Shown here piece by piece: positions 33,951 to 42,891 of a stretch of 64,000 bases of DNA. Made by a program: the position numbers and the translations under genes. The notes below the pieces were generated by a model that worked only from the letters and a program-made list of their open reading frames with translations, had not been told where the DNA came from and did no database searches. How positions within the stretch are numbered: the first letter of the stretch is position 1; every line of letters starts with the position of its first letter. The DNA comes from Pseudomonas typographi (GTDB lineage Bacteria; Pseudomonadota; Gammaproteobacteria; Pseudomonadales; Pseudomonadaceae): contig NZ_JAAOCA010000022.1 in the NCBI RefSeq assembly GCF_014694385.1, positions 51,974-115,973 of the forward strand, read 5' to 3'.

Positions 33951-34883
33951 TCAATCACGCTGAGTCCGCTCTACTTTGGACAGCCGCCAGGGGCAATGAG
34001 GCCGAAATTGCTCTTGCATCATGCGCATGAACGTTCGGATTCTTTCGGGCAAGCCTGCGCTTTGGTGGGTGAGCGCAACCACGTTTGCATCAGGCGGTTT
34101 CCAGTCCGGCAGCAGTTGAACCAGCGTCCCCCGCGCAAGCGACTCGGCGACGTCCCATTCCGAGCGCAGGATGATCCCCAGGCCTTCAGTTGCCCACTCT
34201 CGAATGACGTCGCCGTCATTGCTGATCAGGGCCGGTTGCGTACGAATATTGACAGTGGTTCGCCGTTGGCGGAATTGCCACAAGCTGACGTCTTCATTGT
34301 TTTCATGCAGCGCGATGGTGGGCAACTTCGCTAGGTCTTCAGGGTGGCCCGGCAAACCGTGGCTTTGGATGAACGCTGGGGAAGCGCAGAGCATCCGCCG
34401 GTTAGGCGCGATGTGATGGCTGATCAAACTTGAATCACGCAACTCACCGATATGGACCACCAAATCGAATCGGTCGCTGCTGGCCACCAATGGTTGATCG
34501 GAGAGCGTCATGCGTATCTCGACATCCGGGTGGCGCTGGCGAAACGCTGCGACCACTGAAGCGACATAACGGCGCCCGAAGCCGAACGGGGCGTTGATGG
34601 CGATCTTGCCGACCATGCCATGGCGTAACGCGTGAAGCTCTTCAAGCAAATCGTCGAACTGGTCGATGATGCCCGCGCCTCGCCGACACAGCAGCTCGCC
34701 TTCATCAGTGAAGCGCAATTGCCGCGCCGAGCGATCTATCAGTTGAATGCCAAGCTTCTTTTCCAGTTGTTGTAACCGCTGGGTGACCGCAGAGGGCGTA
34801 AGGCCGAGGGTGTGCGCCGTTGCAAGCAAGCTGGCGCTTTTACGTATGGCCAAGAGAAACTGGATATCGGCTGAGTTAAGCAT
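33951..34883 (-). CDS. LysR-family regulator of the DSD1/YfcC/M20 cassette
   Basis: A 310-residue LysR protein of the type often found next to catabolic genes: HTH MLNSADIQFLLAIRKSASLLATAHTLGLTPSAVTQRLQQLE, here cited as the first 40 residues only by start and end words (MLNSADIQFLL and SAVTQRLQQLE), and an effector domain from about residue 90 (KIAINAPFGFGRRYVASVV, DRFDLVVHIGEL, IREWATEGLGIILRSEWDV). It is divergent from the DSD1-family gene with a 98-base spacer that contains a dyad abutting its start. It probably activates the cassette in response to the substrate. Confidence 0.87.
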   Translation of the reverse strand: MLNSADIQFLLAIRKSASLLATAHTLGLTPSAVTQRLQQLEKKLGIQLIDRSARQLRFTDEGELLCRRGAGIIDQFDDLLEELHALRHGMVGKIAINAPFGFGRRYVASVVAAFRQRHPDVEIRMTLSDQPLVASSDRFDLVVHIGELRDSSLISHHIAPNRRMLCASPAFIQSHGLPGHPEDLAKLPTIALHENNEDVSLWQFRQRRTTVNIRTQPALISNDGDVIREWATEGLGIILRSEWDVAESLARGTLVQLLPDWKPPDANVVALTHQSAGLPERIRTFMRMMQEQFRPHCPWRLSKVERTQRD

Positions 34884-34884
34884 G

Positions 34885-34903
34885 GCTGAATCATAGAATC
34901 AGC
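34885..34903. promoter_or_regulatory. Candidate LysR binding dyad
   Basis: GCTGA-N9-TCAGC (34885-34903), which also contains two direct GAATCA repeats spaced by TA (34888-34901). It touches the LysR start codon in the divergent spacer, a usual place for autoregulatory sites. Confidence 0.4.
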
Positions 34904-34981
34904 TTGGCTAAATATCAATGGCGTTTGCAGGCCAGTAGTATCGATGCAGGTCTTATCACTGCTTCGGATCAGGGCACAGCC

Positions 34982-36115
34982 ATGCAATTCCAAGAACTTG
35001 ACACCCCCGCCGCGTTGTTGGACCTGGCGCGGGTACAGCGCAACATTCAGCGCATGCAAGAAAAGATGAATCGGCTCGGCGTGAAATTCCGGCCTCATGT
35101 CAAAACATCCAAATGCACGGAAGTGGTGTTGGCGCAGTTGGCGGAAGGTGCGCAGGGCATCACTGTTTCCACTATGAAAGAGGCTGAAGAGTTTTTCGCC
35201 GCAGGCATCCAGGACATCGTGTACGCAGTGTGTATTTCCGCCGGCAAGCTGCCCCGGGCATTGGCGTTGCTTCGTCAGGGCTGTGATTTGAAGATCCTGG
35301 TTGACAACGAGCAGGCCGCTCATCAGGTATGCGAGTTTGGCCGCGCCCATGATCAACAGTTCGACGTGTGGATTGAAGTGGACACCGACGGTCATCGGGG
35401 TGGAATCGATCCCGCAGGTGACGAGTTGATCAGGGTCGGTACCGTGCTTCAGCAGGGCGGGGCAAAAGTTGGCGGGGTATTGACCCATGCCGGTTCCAGC
35501 TATGAATTGCACACGCAGGAAAAACTCGTTGCCCTCGCTGAGCAAGAGCGGGCCGGTTGTGTGCTGGCTGCCGCCCGGCTCGAACAAGCGGGTATCCGCT
35601 GCGCTAACGTCAGTGTGGGCTCAACCCCTACGGCTTTCGCCGCCGAACACTTGGAAGGTGTCAGTGAGGTACGTGCTGGGGTCTATGTGTTCTTCGACTT
35701 GGTCATGCATAACGTTGGCGTGTGCGAAATGGATGACATCGCCTTGAGCGTCCTGACCACTGTAATCGGCCATCAGCCGGAAAAGGGCTGGGTTCTCGTG
35801 GACGCCGGCTGGATGGCAATGAGTCGTGACCGCGGCACCGCCAACCAGCACCGGGATTTCGGATACGGCCAACCCTGCTTGCTGAATGGCGCCCCTGTTG
35901 TTGGCTTTAAAATGATTAGTGCCAACCAGGAGCATGGCATCCTGGCAGCCGATGATTCCACACACTCCATCGATTTAATCAAAGCCTTTCCGGTGGGCAG
36001 CAAACTACGCATTTTGCCCAACCACGCGTGCGCCACCGGCGCGCAACATGAGTGGTTGAACGCCTGCGAAGCCGGCGGCAATACGACGCCTTGGAAAAGA
36101 TTCCGCGGTTGGTAA
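34982..36115 (+). CDS. DSD1-family PLP enzyme (D-serine dehydratase / D-3-hydroxyaspartate or D-threonine aldolase type)
   Basis: A 377-residue fold-type III PLP protein. The N-terminal alanine-racemase-like barrel carries the PLP lysine in RPHVKTSK. The C-terminal beta domain has the zinc-binding His-x-Cys in ILPNHACATGAQHEW. The family includes metal-dependent D-serine dehydratase, D-threo-3-hydroxyaspartate dehydratase, D-3-hydroxyaspartate aldolase and D-threonine aldolase, which cannot be separated by eye. The start at 34982 (MQFQELDTPAALLDLARV) matches the family N-terminus. The RidA protein downstream would suit a dehydratase that releases an enamine/imine, favouring elimination over retro-aldol chemistry. 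Confidence 0.82.
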   Translation: MQFQELDTPAALLDLARVQRNIQRMQEKMNRLGVKFRPHVKTSKCTEVVLAQLAEGAQGITVSTMKEAEEFFAAGIQDIVYAVCISAGKLPRALALLRQGCDLKILVDNEQAAHQVCEFGRAHDQQFDVWIEVDTDGHRGGIDPAGDELIRVGTVLQQGGAKVGGVLTHAGSSYELHTQEKLVALAEQERAGCVLAAARLEQAGIRCANVSVGSTPTAFAAEHLEGVSEVRAGVYVFFDLVMHNVGVCEMDDIALSVLTTVIGHQPEKGWVLVDAGWMAMSRDRGTANQHRDFGYGQPCLLNGAPVVGFKMISANQEHGILAADDSTHSIDLIKAFPVGSKLRILPNHACATGAQHEWLNACEAGGNTTPWKRFRGW

Positions 36116-36329
36116 CCGACCCGCTCGGCGGGATCGAAGTGCCCCCGAGCGCTGACTCTACCTAACTTGCTTGCGCAAGGTATGAGACCAGAACGTAGAT
36201 CTGGCTAATTACAAAAACGCCTGTGTGTTGGCACCCGCCGCAGTCAGGCATTCCAGTGTCAAAACTGACTGCCGAGTAGCGAGATTGCGATTTCATCAAT
36301 AGTGACCACTATGATCGGGGTGCCTATAC

Positions 36330-37742
36330 ATGCAGCAGAATATTGCCTCAGTTCCAGCGCACGATATCCCGGAAGGGCAGAGCACTAAAAAGGCCGGTAC
36401 CATCAACCCTTACGTGCTGCTCTTCATCATGCTGCTGATTACCGCGGCGGCCACGTGGGTTGTGCCCGCTGGCGAGTTTGATCGGGTCTTGCGTGAAGGC
36501 GTGAAATTCGCCGTGCCGGGTAGCCTGCATGAGGTTGCTCGTGCCGGTGTGGGCATTGGCCATGTGTTCGTGTTCATCGCTGAAGGGATGGTCAAATCCG
36601 CGCCCATTATTTTTCTGATTCTGTTTACCGGCGGCGCCGTTAATCTGCTTGAGCAATCAGGGGCCTTGACCAATGCGCTCAATGCGTTGGTGCACAGGAA
36701 AGGCAGCAGCGATACGCTAATCATTGTCAGCGTCTGTGTCGTGTTCTCGTTGCTGGGGACCACGGGCGTAGTCATCAATTCGGTGGTCGCTTTCATACCG
36801 CTGGGAATGTTGCTGGCACGTTCCATGAACCTGCCACGCATTTTTGGCGTTGGCCTGATCTACCTGGGCACTTACTCGGGTTTTAACTCGGCGATCATCA
36901 ACCCAGGGACTACCGGGCTCGCGCAACGCTTGGCAGAGTTGCCGCTGTTTTCAGGCATGGGGTTTCGCGTCGCGATATACATTGCCTTCGCGATAGCTTC
37001 AGTGGTTTTTCTCGCGCTCTACGCTCGTCGTTGCCGCCGCGAGGGCCTGGCCCATGAAGACGCCGACGCCGGGCAATCCACCCAGATACAGGTCACTACG
37101 GCGCACTGGCTGATACTCGCATTCACGGTCGTGGCGCTGGTCACGTTCATTTACGGGGCGATCAATTTTCACTGGTCGGAAAATGAAATGTCGGCGATGT
37201 TCATCATCATCGCTATTGGCGTAGGTTTTCTCGCCCGGATGTCCGCAGGCGCCATCGCCGATGCCTTCCTCAAGGGGTGCTCTCAGTTGATTCCCGGTGC
37301 TCTGATCGTGGGCCTGGCGAGCGCAATTGCACTGGTTCTCGGCCACGGGCACATTCTGGACACCATCGTGAATGCGATTGCCAACGTGTTGGCGCCGCTC
37401 GATGAAATATTTGCCGCACTGGGAATGTTCGCAAGCGCTGCGTTGTTGCATATCGTCATCTCTTCCGGCTCCGGTGAGTCTGCTGCACTGGTGCCGCTCT
37501 ATGTTCCGGTCGGCGATGCGCTGCATATCACCCGCCAGGTAACGGTAGAAACCATTTTGCTCGGTGAGGGGGTGATCAACTCGATCAATCCTAGCTCGGG
37601 GGTAATGATGGCGGTGCTCGCCATTGGTCGGATCGGCTATGGCCAATGGTTGCGGTTTGTTCTTCCCCTCACATTGGTCTGGACGGCGATATCCATCGTG
37701 GTGTTGATCATCGGTGTAACCATCCAATGGGGCCCATTCTGA
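36330..37742 (+). CDS. YfcC-family (ArcD/DcuC-like) membrane carrier
   Basis: A 470-residue polytopic protein with about 12 hydrophobic segments. The start TINPYVLLFIMLLITAAATWVVPAGEF is given here only by key words, but VPAGEFDRV is the family hallmark. Also present are IIFLILFTGGAVNLLEQSGAL, GTYSGFNSAIINPGTTG, and ISSGSGESAALVPLY in the second half. Members carry amino acids, peptides or C4-dicarboxylates. It lies 214 bases after the DSD1-type gene and 28 bases before the M20 hydrolase, so it likely imports the cassette's substrate. Confidence 0.82.
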   Translation: MQQNIASVPAHDIPEGQSTKKAGTINPYVLLFIMLLITAAATWVVPAGEFDRVLREGVKFAVPGSLHEVARAGVGIGHVFVFIAEGMVKSAPIIFLILFTGGAVNLLEQSGALTNALNALVHRKGSSDTLIIVSVCVVFSLLGTTGVVINSVVAFIPLGMLLARSMNLPRIFGVGLIYLGTYSGFNSAIINPGTTGLAQRLAELPLFSGMGFRVAIYIAFAIASVVFLALYARRCRREGLAHEDADAGQSTQIQVTTAHWLILAFTVVALVTFIYGAINFHWSENEMSAMFIIIAIGVGFLARMSAGAIADAFLKGCSQLIPGALIVGLASAIALVLGHGHILDTIVNAIANVLAPLDEIFAALGMFASAALLHIVISSGSGESAALVPLYVPVGDALHITRQVTVETILLGEGVINSINPSSGVMMAVLAIGRIGYGQWLRFVLPLTLVWTAISIVVLIIGVTIQWGPF

Positions 37743-37770
37743 TCGGCTAAGCCGGCACCGGGAATAAGGT

Positions 37771-38985
37771 ATGAGCGACTACATGAACGCGAACGACAAA
37801 TATGTAACATTGGCTGATCTGGAACCGCGGCGTGCCGAGCTGACTGCCTTGCGCCGGCAGTTTCACCAGCACCCGGAGTTGGCATTCGAGGAGTTTGATA
37901 CGGCCTCTTCCGTTGCTGCATTGTTGACGCAATGGGGCTTTGAAGTAACGACGGGCGTGGCCGGCACGGGTGTTGTCGGCACATTGAAGCTGGGGCATTC
38001 GCAGCGCACCCTCGGCTTGCGGGCGGACATGGATGCGCTGCCCATCACGGAAGAAAACGCTTTCGGCCATGCCAGCCTGCACCCCGGCAAGATGCATGCT
38101 TGCGGCCATGATGGTCACATGGTGATGTTGCTCGGAGCGGCGCAGTTTCTCGCAGCTACCCGGCGCTTCGATGGCACTTTGCAACTGATTTTCCAACCGG
38201 CGGAAGAGCGCGGGTTCGACAGCGGCGCCAAGCGAATGGTGGAGGGCGGGTTGTTCGACCGGTTCCCGTGCGATGCTGTATTTGCCATGCACAACCATCC
38301 GGGAAGGCCGGCCGGGCAGTTCATGAGCCGCAGCGGTGAGTTCATGGCTGCCGGTGACCGGGTGTTCATCACCATCAAGGGCGTGGGTGGCCACGCCGCC
38401 CGGCCGCATTTGGCGCAGGATCCCGTAGTGGGCGCCGCAAGCATCGTCATGGCCCTGCAAACCGTGGTGGCGCGCAACGTGCCGCCTGACCAGACCGCGG
38501 TTGTGACCATTGGTACCATTCAGGGCGGCAAGGCGCTGAACGTGATTCCTTCCGAAGTCACGCTGGGCCTGAGCGTGCGCAGCTTCGATCCGACCGTTCG
38601 TGCCCTGTTGCGCAACCGTATCACCGACATCGTGCAACTTCAGGCAGCTAGCCTGGGCCTCAGTGCCGAGATTGATTATGTCGAGGGTTACCCGGTCGTC
38701 AAAAATAGCGAGTGGGAAACGAGGTTCGCTTTGCAGGTTGCTGCGGAATTGGTCGGCGATGACCAGGTTGACGGGAACATGGACGTGCAAACGGGCAGCG
38801 AGGATTTCGGCTATATGCTGCAAGCGCGCCCTGGCTGCCTGGTTCGCATTGGCAATGGCGCTGCGCAGTTGAACAAAATGTTGCATAACCCCGGTTACGA
38901 CTTCAACGACGAAAATCTGGTCACAGGCGCTGCCTTTTGGGCACGGCTGGTCGAGCGATTCTTTTCAACCGCCGCGGTGCAGTAA
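37771..38985 (+). CDS. M20-family amidohydrolase (hippurate hydrolase/N-acyl amino acid deacylase type)
   Basis: A 404-residue zinc- or manganese-dependent hydrolase. Metal ligands appear in HACGHDGHMVMLLG, FQPAEERGFDSG (catalytic and bridging Glu) and FAMHNHPG; the lid domain contains GGHAARPHLAQDPV. A final His ligand lies in KMLHNPGYDFND. Relatives cleave N-acyl amino acids or indole conjugates. No signal peptide, so it acts after uptake. A second Met (MNANDK) could be the start. It sits between the carrier and RidA with 9-28 base gaps. Confidence 0.87.
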   Translation: MSDYMNANDKYVTLADLEPRRAELTALRRQFHQHPELAFEEFDTASSVAALLTQWGFEVTTGVAGTGVVGTLKLGHSQRTLGLRADMDALPITEENAFGHASLHPGKMHACGHDGHMVMLLGAAQFLAATRRFDGTLQLIFQPAEERGFDSGAKRMVEGGLFDRFPCDAVFAMHNHPGRPAGQFMSRSGEFMAAGDRVFITIKGVGGHAARPHLAQDPVVGAASIVMALQTVVARNVPPDQTAVVTIGTIQGGKALNVIPSEVTLGLSVRSFDPTVRALLRNRITDIVQLQAASLGLSAEIDYVEGYPVVKNSEWETRFALQVAAELVGDDQVDGNMDVQTGSEDFGYMLQARPGCLVRIGNGAAQLNKMLHNPGYDFNDENLVTGAAFWARLVERFFSTAAVQ

Positions 38986-38994
38986 GGAACGAAT

Positions 38995-39420
38995 ATGACA
39001 ACCCCTGAAGGCAAAAGCGCTTCCCTCCAGTGCATTACCGCCGCCGGCGTGCCGGCCCCGGCGGGTCACTACTCTCATGCCGTGAAGGTTGGCGACCTTG
39101 TCTATGTGTCCGGGGTGCTCCCGGTGACAGTCGCGCCCGAGGCGGATTTTGTAGCGCAGGCGCACGCGGCGATGGTGTTGTGCGAAAAAATCCTGCAAGC
39201 GGCAGGTTGCACCTGGGCGCAGGTTGCGCAAAGTACCGTGTATATCGCCGGGGTGAAGTACTGGCCGGCGTTCAATGAAATCTACGCGCAGTATCTGCAG
39301 GCGCATAAACCCGCGCGCGTTATTGTCCCCGTTCCAGAGCTTCATCATGGCTATTTGGTAGAAATTCAACTGACGGCGGCGACACTTGCCAGTTTTGATC
39401 GTCCAGAGAGTACCCGATGA
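38995..39420 (+). CDS. RidA/YjgF-family protein
   Basis: A 141-residue trimeric-type protein. Family landmarks include PAGHYSHAVKVGDLVYVSGVLPV, TVYIAGVKYWPAFNEIY and the conserved Arg in KPARVIVPVPELHHG, needed for imine hydrolysis in RidA. It would hydrolyse reactive enamine/imine products of PLP-dependent dehydratases, which fits the upstream DSD1-type gene. It overlaps the next gene by four bases. Confidence 0.88.
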   Translation: MTTPEGKSASLQCITAAGVPAPAGHYSHAVKVGDLVYVSGVLPVTVAPEADFVAQAHAAMVLCEKILQAAGCTWAQVAQSTVYIAGVKYWPAFNEIYAQYLQAHKPARVIVPVPELHHGYLVEIQLTAATLASFDRPESTR

Positions 39421-40454
39421 ACAGTTACAAGATTGCCTTGATCGCCGGGGACGGTATTGGTGTCGATGTCACCGAATCGGCGTGGCGAGTGTTGCAAAAA
39501 GTAGCCCGGCTTCACCGGTTCGAGTTGGTGGGCGAATGGCTGCCTTGGTCATGTGAGTACTATCTTGAACACGGTTACATGATGCCTGCTGACGGTATCG
39601 AGACCCTACGCGGTTTTGATTCCATTCTGCTGGGCGCGGTGGGTTGGCCGGAAAAGGTGCCTGATAGCGTCTCTTTGCATGGGCTTCTTTTGCCGATTCG
39701 CAAACAGTTCGATCTGTACGTCAATGTGCGGCCACATCGCTTGCTCCCGGGTGTGGCGGGGCCATTACGCAAAGAAGGTTTCGACATCCTCTGCATTAGA
39801 GAGAATACCGAAGGGGAATACAGCGGGGCCGGCGGCCGGATCCATCAAGGGACCGACCAAGAAGTGGCGGTAGAGACGTCGATTTTCACCCGCCATGGTG
39901 TTGAGCGAATCTTGCGCTATGCCTTTGAAGCCGCGCGTAAGCGCAGTGGAAAATTGGCATCGGTGACCAAATCCAATGCGCAAAAATACACGATGGTGAT
40001 GTGGGACGAGGTAACTGACGAACTGGCCCAAGAATATCCCGATGTGGTGGTCAGCCGGTATCACATTGACGCTATCGCGGCGCGCTTCGTTATGAATCCG
40101 GAAAGCCTGGATGTTGTGGTTGCCTCAAACCTTTTCGGCGACATCCTTACTGACTTGGGCGCTGCCATTCAAGGCGGCCTGGGCTACGCTGCGTCCGCCA
40201 ATCTCAACCCGGACTCGGCAGGGCCATCGATGTTCGAGCCAGTACATGGGTCCGCACCCGATATCGCGGGGCAAGGCATCGCAAGCCCCGTCGCGGCTAT
40301 TTGGTCGACGGCGATGATGCTTGAGCATCTCGGTGAGAAAGAGGGCGCGAACACCGTCTTGAATGCACTGGAAAAGGCGACGGCAACCTTTACCCGGGAA
40401 AACATGCCTACGACGGAAGAAATGACTCAGTCGGTGCTTGGTTTCATTGAGTGA
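39417..40454 (+). CDS. Tartrate/D-malate dehydrogenase family (isocitrate/isopropylmalate dehydrogenase-like)
   Basis: A 345-residue NAD-dependent beta-decarboxylating dehydrogenase. It shows IALIAGDGIGVDVTESAW, LLPIRKQFDLYVNVRPHRLLPG, IRENTEGEYSGAGG, KSNAQKYTMVMWDEV, VVASNLFGDILTDLGAAIQGGLG and MFEPVHGSAPDIAGQGIA. The sequence resembles TtuC/DmlA (D-malate to pyruvate; also tartrate). It is the last gene of the cassette and coupled to RidA. It may oxidise a hydroxyacid formed by the upstream steps and bring it to central metabolism. Confidence 0.87.
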   Translation: MNSYKIALIAGDGIGVDVTESAWRVLQKVARLHRFELVGEWLPWSCEYYLEHGYMMPADGIETLRGFDSILLGAVGWPEKVPDSVSLHGLLLPIRKQFDLYVNVRPHRLLPGVAGPLRKEGFDILCIRENTEGEYSGAGGRIHQGTDQEVAVETSIFTRHGVERILRYAFEAARKRSGKLASVTKSNAQKYTMVMWDEVTDELAQEYPDVVVSRYHIDAIAARFVMNPESLDVVVASNLFGDILTDLGAAIQGGLGYAASANLNPDSAGPSMFEPVHGSAPDIAGQGIASPVAAIWSTAMMLEHLGEKEGANTVLNALEKATATFTRENMPTTEEMTQSVLGFIE

Positions 40455-40696
40455 TCCCTTCACTTCATTGGCGGGGGCATTCGAATCATATCGAACAGCA
40501 CCTGCTATTGGAATAGCTGAAGCCCGCGATGTAGCAGTGCGGTGTTGCAAAAGTCGGCTGTACGTTTTCGCCGCTTGAACGCCCGTGCGAGCTTCTGAAG
40601 CGCCACATTAGGCTGCAGTGGCCTGGCTGGATGCGTGCCGGTTAAAAGCCATGAAAGCCAGCTTCTGGTTAGCTTGGCTATGCACATCTGGCTGGG

Positions 40697-41632
40697 TCAC
40701 TCAGTACGCCATTGCGCCGGGTTGGCCAAAGCGCGCAACTCGTCCATGAGGATGGATAGCGCCTGGTCGGCTTCAGGCTCATCGCGCCAGCACATGCCAA
40801 GCCATCCCATGGCGTCTAGGGGAAAATCAAGCGACACCATCAGCTTCTGCCCCGTGAAATGGGTTGCCACGCGCTCCGAAGCGACCGATAGCATATCGCT
40901 GTATTGCAACAGCCAGAGGTTGCCGATCATGGATGACGACTCGACGCGGATAGGTAGCGGCCCCATGCCAGCCCGTACCAGCCCCAGGTCTAGCTTGCTG
41001 CGGATGGGTGTGCCCTCGGCCCACACGATCCATTCATAGCCATAGAGTTTTTCCCAGGTCAATTCGCGCTCGCGCACCAGCGGGTGGCCCGGCCGGCAGA
41101 CGATTTTCATGGCCTCGTCGTAGAGCAGCTCACTGCGCAAGTTGGCCCGTGGCGCAACGCTGTCCATACGCCCGATCACCAGGTCGACTTGCCCGAGTTC
41201 AAGCTTGGCCAGTAGCTGCGCCATGCTGCCTTCCTGCAGTTCGACACGCGCCTGAGGGTATTTGGTCAGCAACTGCATGATCGCTGCCGGGACCAGATTC
41301 GGCGCTGATGCAGGGGTTGTACCGACCACTATCTGGCACGCGTTGCCCGCTTGGACGGCCAATAGATTGCGTTGCGCGCGATCCATCTCGCTAAGCACTC
41401 GGCGCGCATGCACCAGCAGCAGGTTGCCCTGTTGCGTCGGTTTGAGGCCGCGCGCATGGCGCTCGAACAGCGGCGCGCCAACGTCGTCTTCCAGCTCCTT
41501 GAGCCATTTGGACATCGCCGGCTGGGTGCTGAAGCTTGTGCGCGCGGCCTCGCTGATACTGCCCGTTTCTACCAGGCTGACCAGCAGTTGCAGGTGTTGC
41601 AGGCGAATTCGGCGAGTCCAGTCATGGCTCAT
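40697..41632 (-). CDS. LysR-family regulator of the gentisate cluster
   Basis: A 311-residue LysR protein resembling the GbpR/PcaQ-type subgroup: RIRLQHLQLLVSLVETGSIS, FSTQPAMSKWLKELEDDVGAPLFERHARGL and an effector domain from about 95 (QIVVGTTPASAPNLVPAAIMQLL, LGQVDLVIGRMD). It is divergent from gentisate dioxygenase across 184 bases and most likely activates the ten-gene run. The Met at 41632 (MSHDWTRRIR) starts the HTH; an upstream in-frame codon is less likely. Confidence 0.87.
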   Translation of the reverse strand: MSHDWTRRIRLQHLQLLVSLVETGSISEAARTSFSTQPAMSKWLKELEDDVGAPLFERHARGLKPTQQGNLLLVHARRVLSEMDRAQRNLLAVQAGNACQIVVGTTPASAPNLVPAAIMQLLTKYPQARVELQEGSMAQLLAKLELGQVDLVIGRMDSVAPRANLRSELLYDEAMKIVCRPGHPLVRERELTWEKLYGYEWIVWAEGTPIRSKLDLGLVRAGMGPLPIRVESSSMIGNLWLLQYSDMLSVASERVATHFTGQKLMVSLDFPLDAMGWLGMCWRDEPEADQALSILMDELRALANPAQWRTE

Positions 41633-41704
41633 GTTCACACCTTGTGATGGTCGGAAAGGGTACTGCGTGGGTATGGCCCGCGGCATATTAAAAACTATAT
41701 GGGT

Positions 41705-41718
41705 GTATCAGAAAATAC
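41705..41718. promoter_or_regulatory. Possible LysR box GTAT-N6-ATAC
   Basis: A small dyad GTAT-CAGAAA-ATAC in the AT-rich centre of the LysR/gentisate-dioxygenase spacer. It is weaker than a full LysR site and is listed because no better dyad is seen there. Confidence 0.3.
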
Positions 41719-41816
41719 CATTATTCGGGCATGGGTTGGGCGCAGATAATCGGCCTACTTCAATCGCGCAATGGTGCAGGCATGCACTGGCCGCGATACA
41801 ACCGCAAGAGGTGCCC

Positions 41817-42866
41817 ATGAATAACAACAGCAATGGGGTGCGCGAGGCCTTCTACCAGCGCATCGATAAAATCAACCTCTTTCCGTTATGGGAACAATTG
41901 CACAACCTCGTTCCTCGAGAGCCCGCCGGCGCCTGTGTACCGGCACTGTGGCGCTATGGCGATGTGCGTCCGTACCTGATGGAGGCAGGGGAACTGATCA
42001 GTGCGCAAGAAGCCGTGCGGCGGGTATTGGTCCTGGAAAACCCCGCGCTACGGGGGCAGGCGTCGATCACCTCGAGCCTCTATGCCGGGTTGCAGTTGAT
42101 CCTGCCCGGTGAAATCGCACCGAGCCATCGCCATAGCCAGTCGGCCTTACGCTTCGTGGTCGAGGGGCAGGGGGCCTACACCGCGGTCAACGGCGAGCGA
42201 ACCACTATGTCGCCAGGCGATTTCATCATCACGCCTTCTTGGGCCTGGCATGACCACGGTAACCCGCCGGAGGCCGACGGCGGCGAGCCGGTTATCTGGC
42301 TGGACGGCCTGGACATTCCCCTGGTGCGTTTCTTCGACGCCGGGTTTGCGCAGAATCACGACGTCGACGCCCAGCCGTTGAGCCGGCCTGAAGGCACCAG
42401 CCTCGCGCGCTTCGGCCACAACATGTTGCCTGTCAACCACGCCCCCGGCTCGCGGTCTTCGCCCATCTTCAATTACCCCTACACCCGCACTCGCGAAGCG
42501 TTGGATACCTTGCTCCAGCATGAGCAGGTCGACCCCTGCGACGGCGTCAAGTTGCGCTATGTCAACCCGGAAACGGGGGGGGCGCCGATGCCCACCATGG
42601 CCACCTTCATGCAGTTGCTGCCGCGCGGTTTCCACGGTGCGGCCTATCGCAGCACTGATGCCACCGTGTTCTCGGTGGTAGAGGGCAGTGGTGTGGCGGT
42701 TATCGCCGGGCAACGCTTGGCGTTTGGCCCCAAAGACACCTTCATTGCGCCGAGTTGGAGCCCGATCAACTTCGAAGCCCAAGAAGCGTGTGTGCTGTTC
42801 AGTTTTTCCGATCGGCCGGTACAACAAGCAGCGGGTATCTGGCGTGAATCGCGCGATCTCGCCTGA
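41817..42866 (+). CDS. Gentisate 1,2-dioxygenase
   Basis: A 349-residue bicupin Fe(II) ring-cleavage enzyme forming maleylpyruvate. The first cupin has the metal ligands in APSHRHSQSALRFVVEG and the later His in SWAWHDHGNP. The second cupin (FSVVEGSGVAVIAGQRLAFGPKD) lacks the full His set, as usual in the family. The ATG at 41817 has an AAGAGG upstream; the same frame is open far upstream across the LysR gene but that is a shadow. First gene of the degradation run. Confidence 0.93.
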   Translation: MNNNSNGVREAFYQRIDKINLFPLWEQLHNLVPREPAGACVPALWRYGDVRPYLMEAGELISAQEAVRRVLVLENPALRGQASITSSLYAGLQLILPGEIAPSHRHSQSALRFVVEGQGAYTAVNGERTTMSPGDFIITPSWAWHDHGNPPEADGGEPVIWLDGLDIPLVRFFDAGFAQNHDVDAQPLSRPEGTSLARFGHNMLPVNHAPGSRSSPIFNYPYTRTREALDTLLQHEQVDPCDGVKLRYVNPETGGAPMPTMATFMQLLPRGFHGAAYRSTDATVFSVVEGSGVAVIAGQRLAFGPKDTFIAPSWSPINFEAQEACVLFSFSDRPVQQAAGIWRESRDLA

Positions 42867-42891
42867 CCGCCAATAAAATAAGGAGTACACG

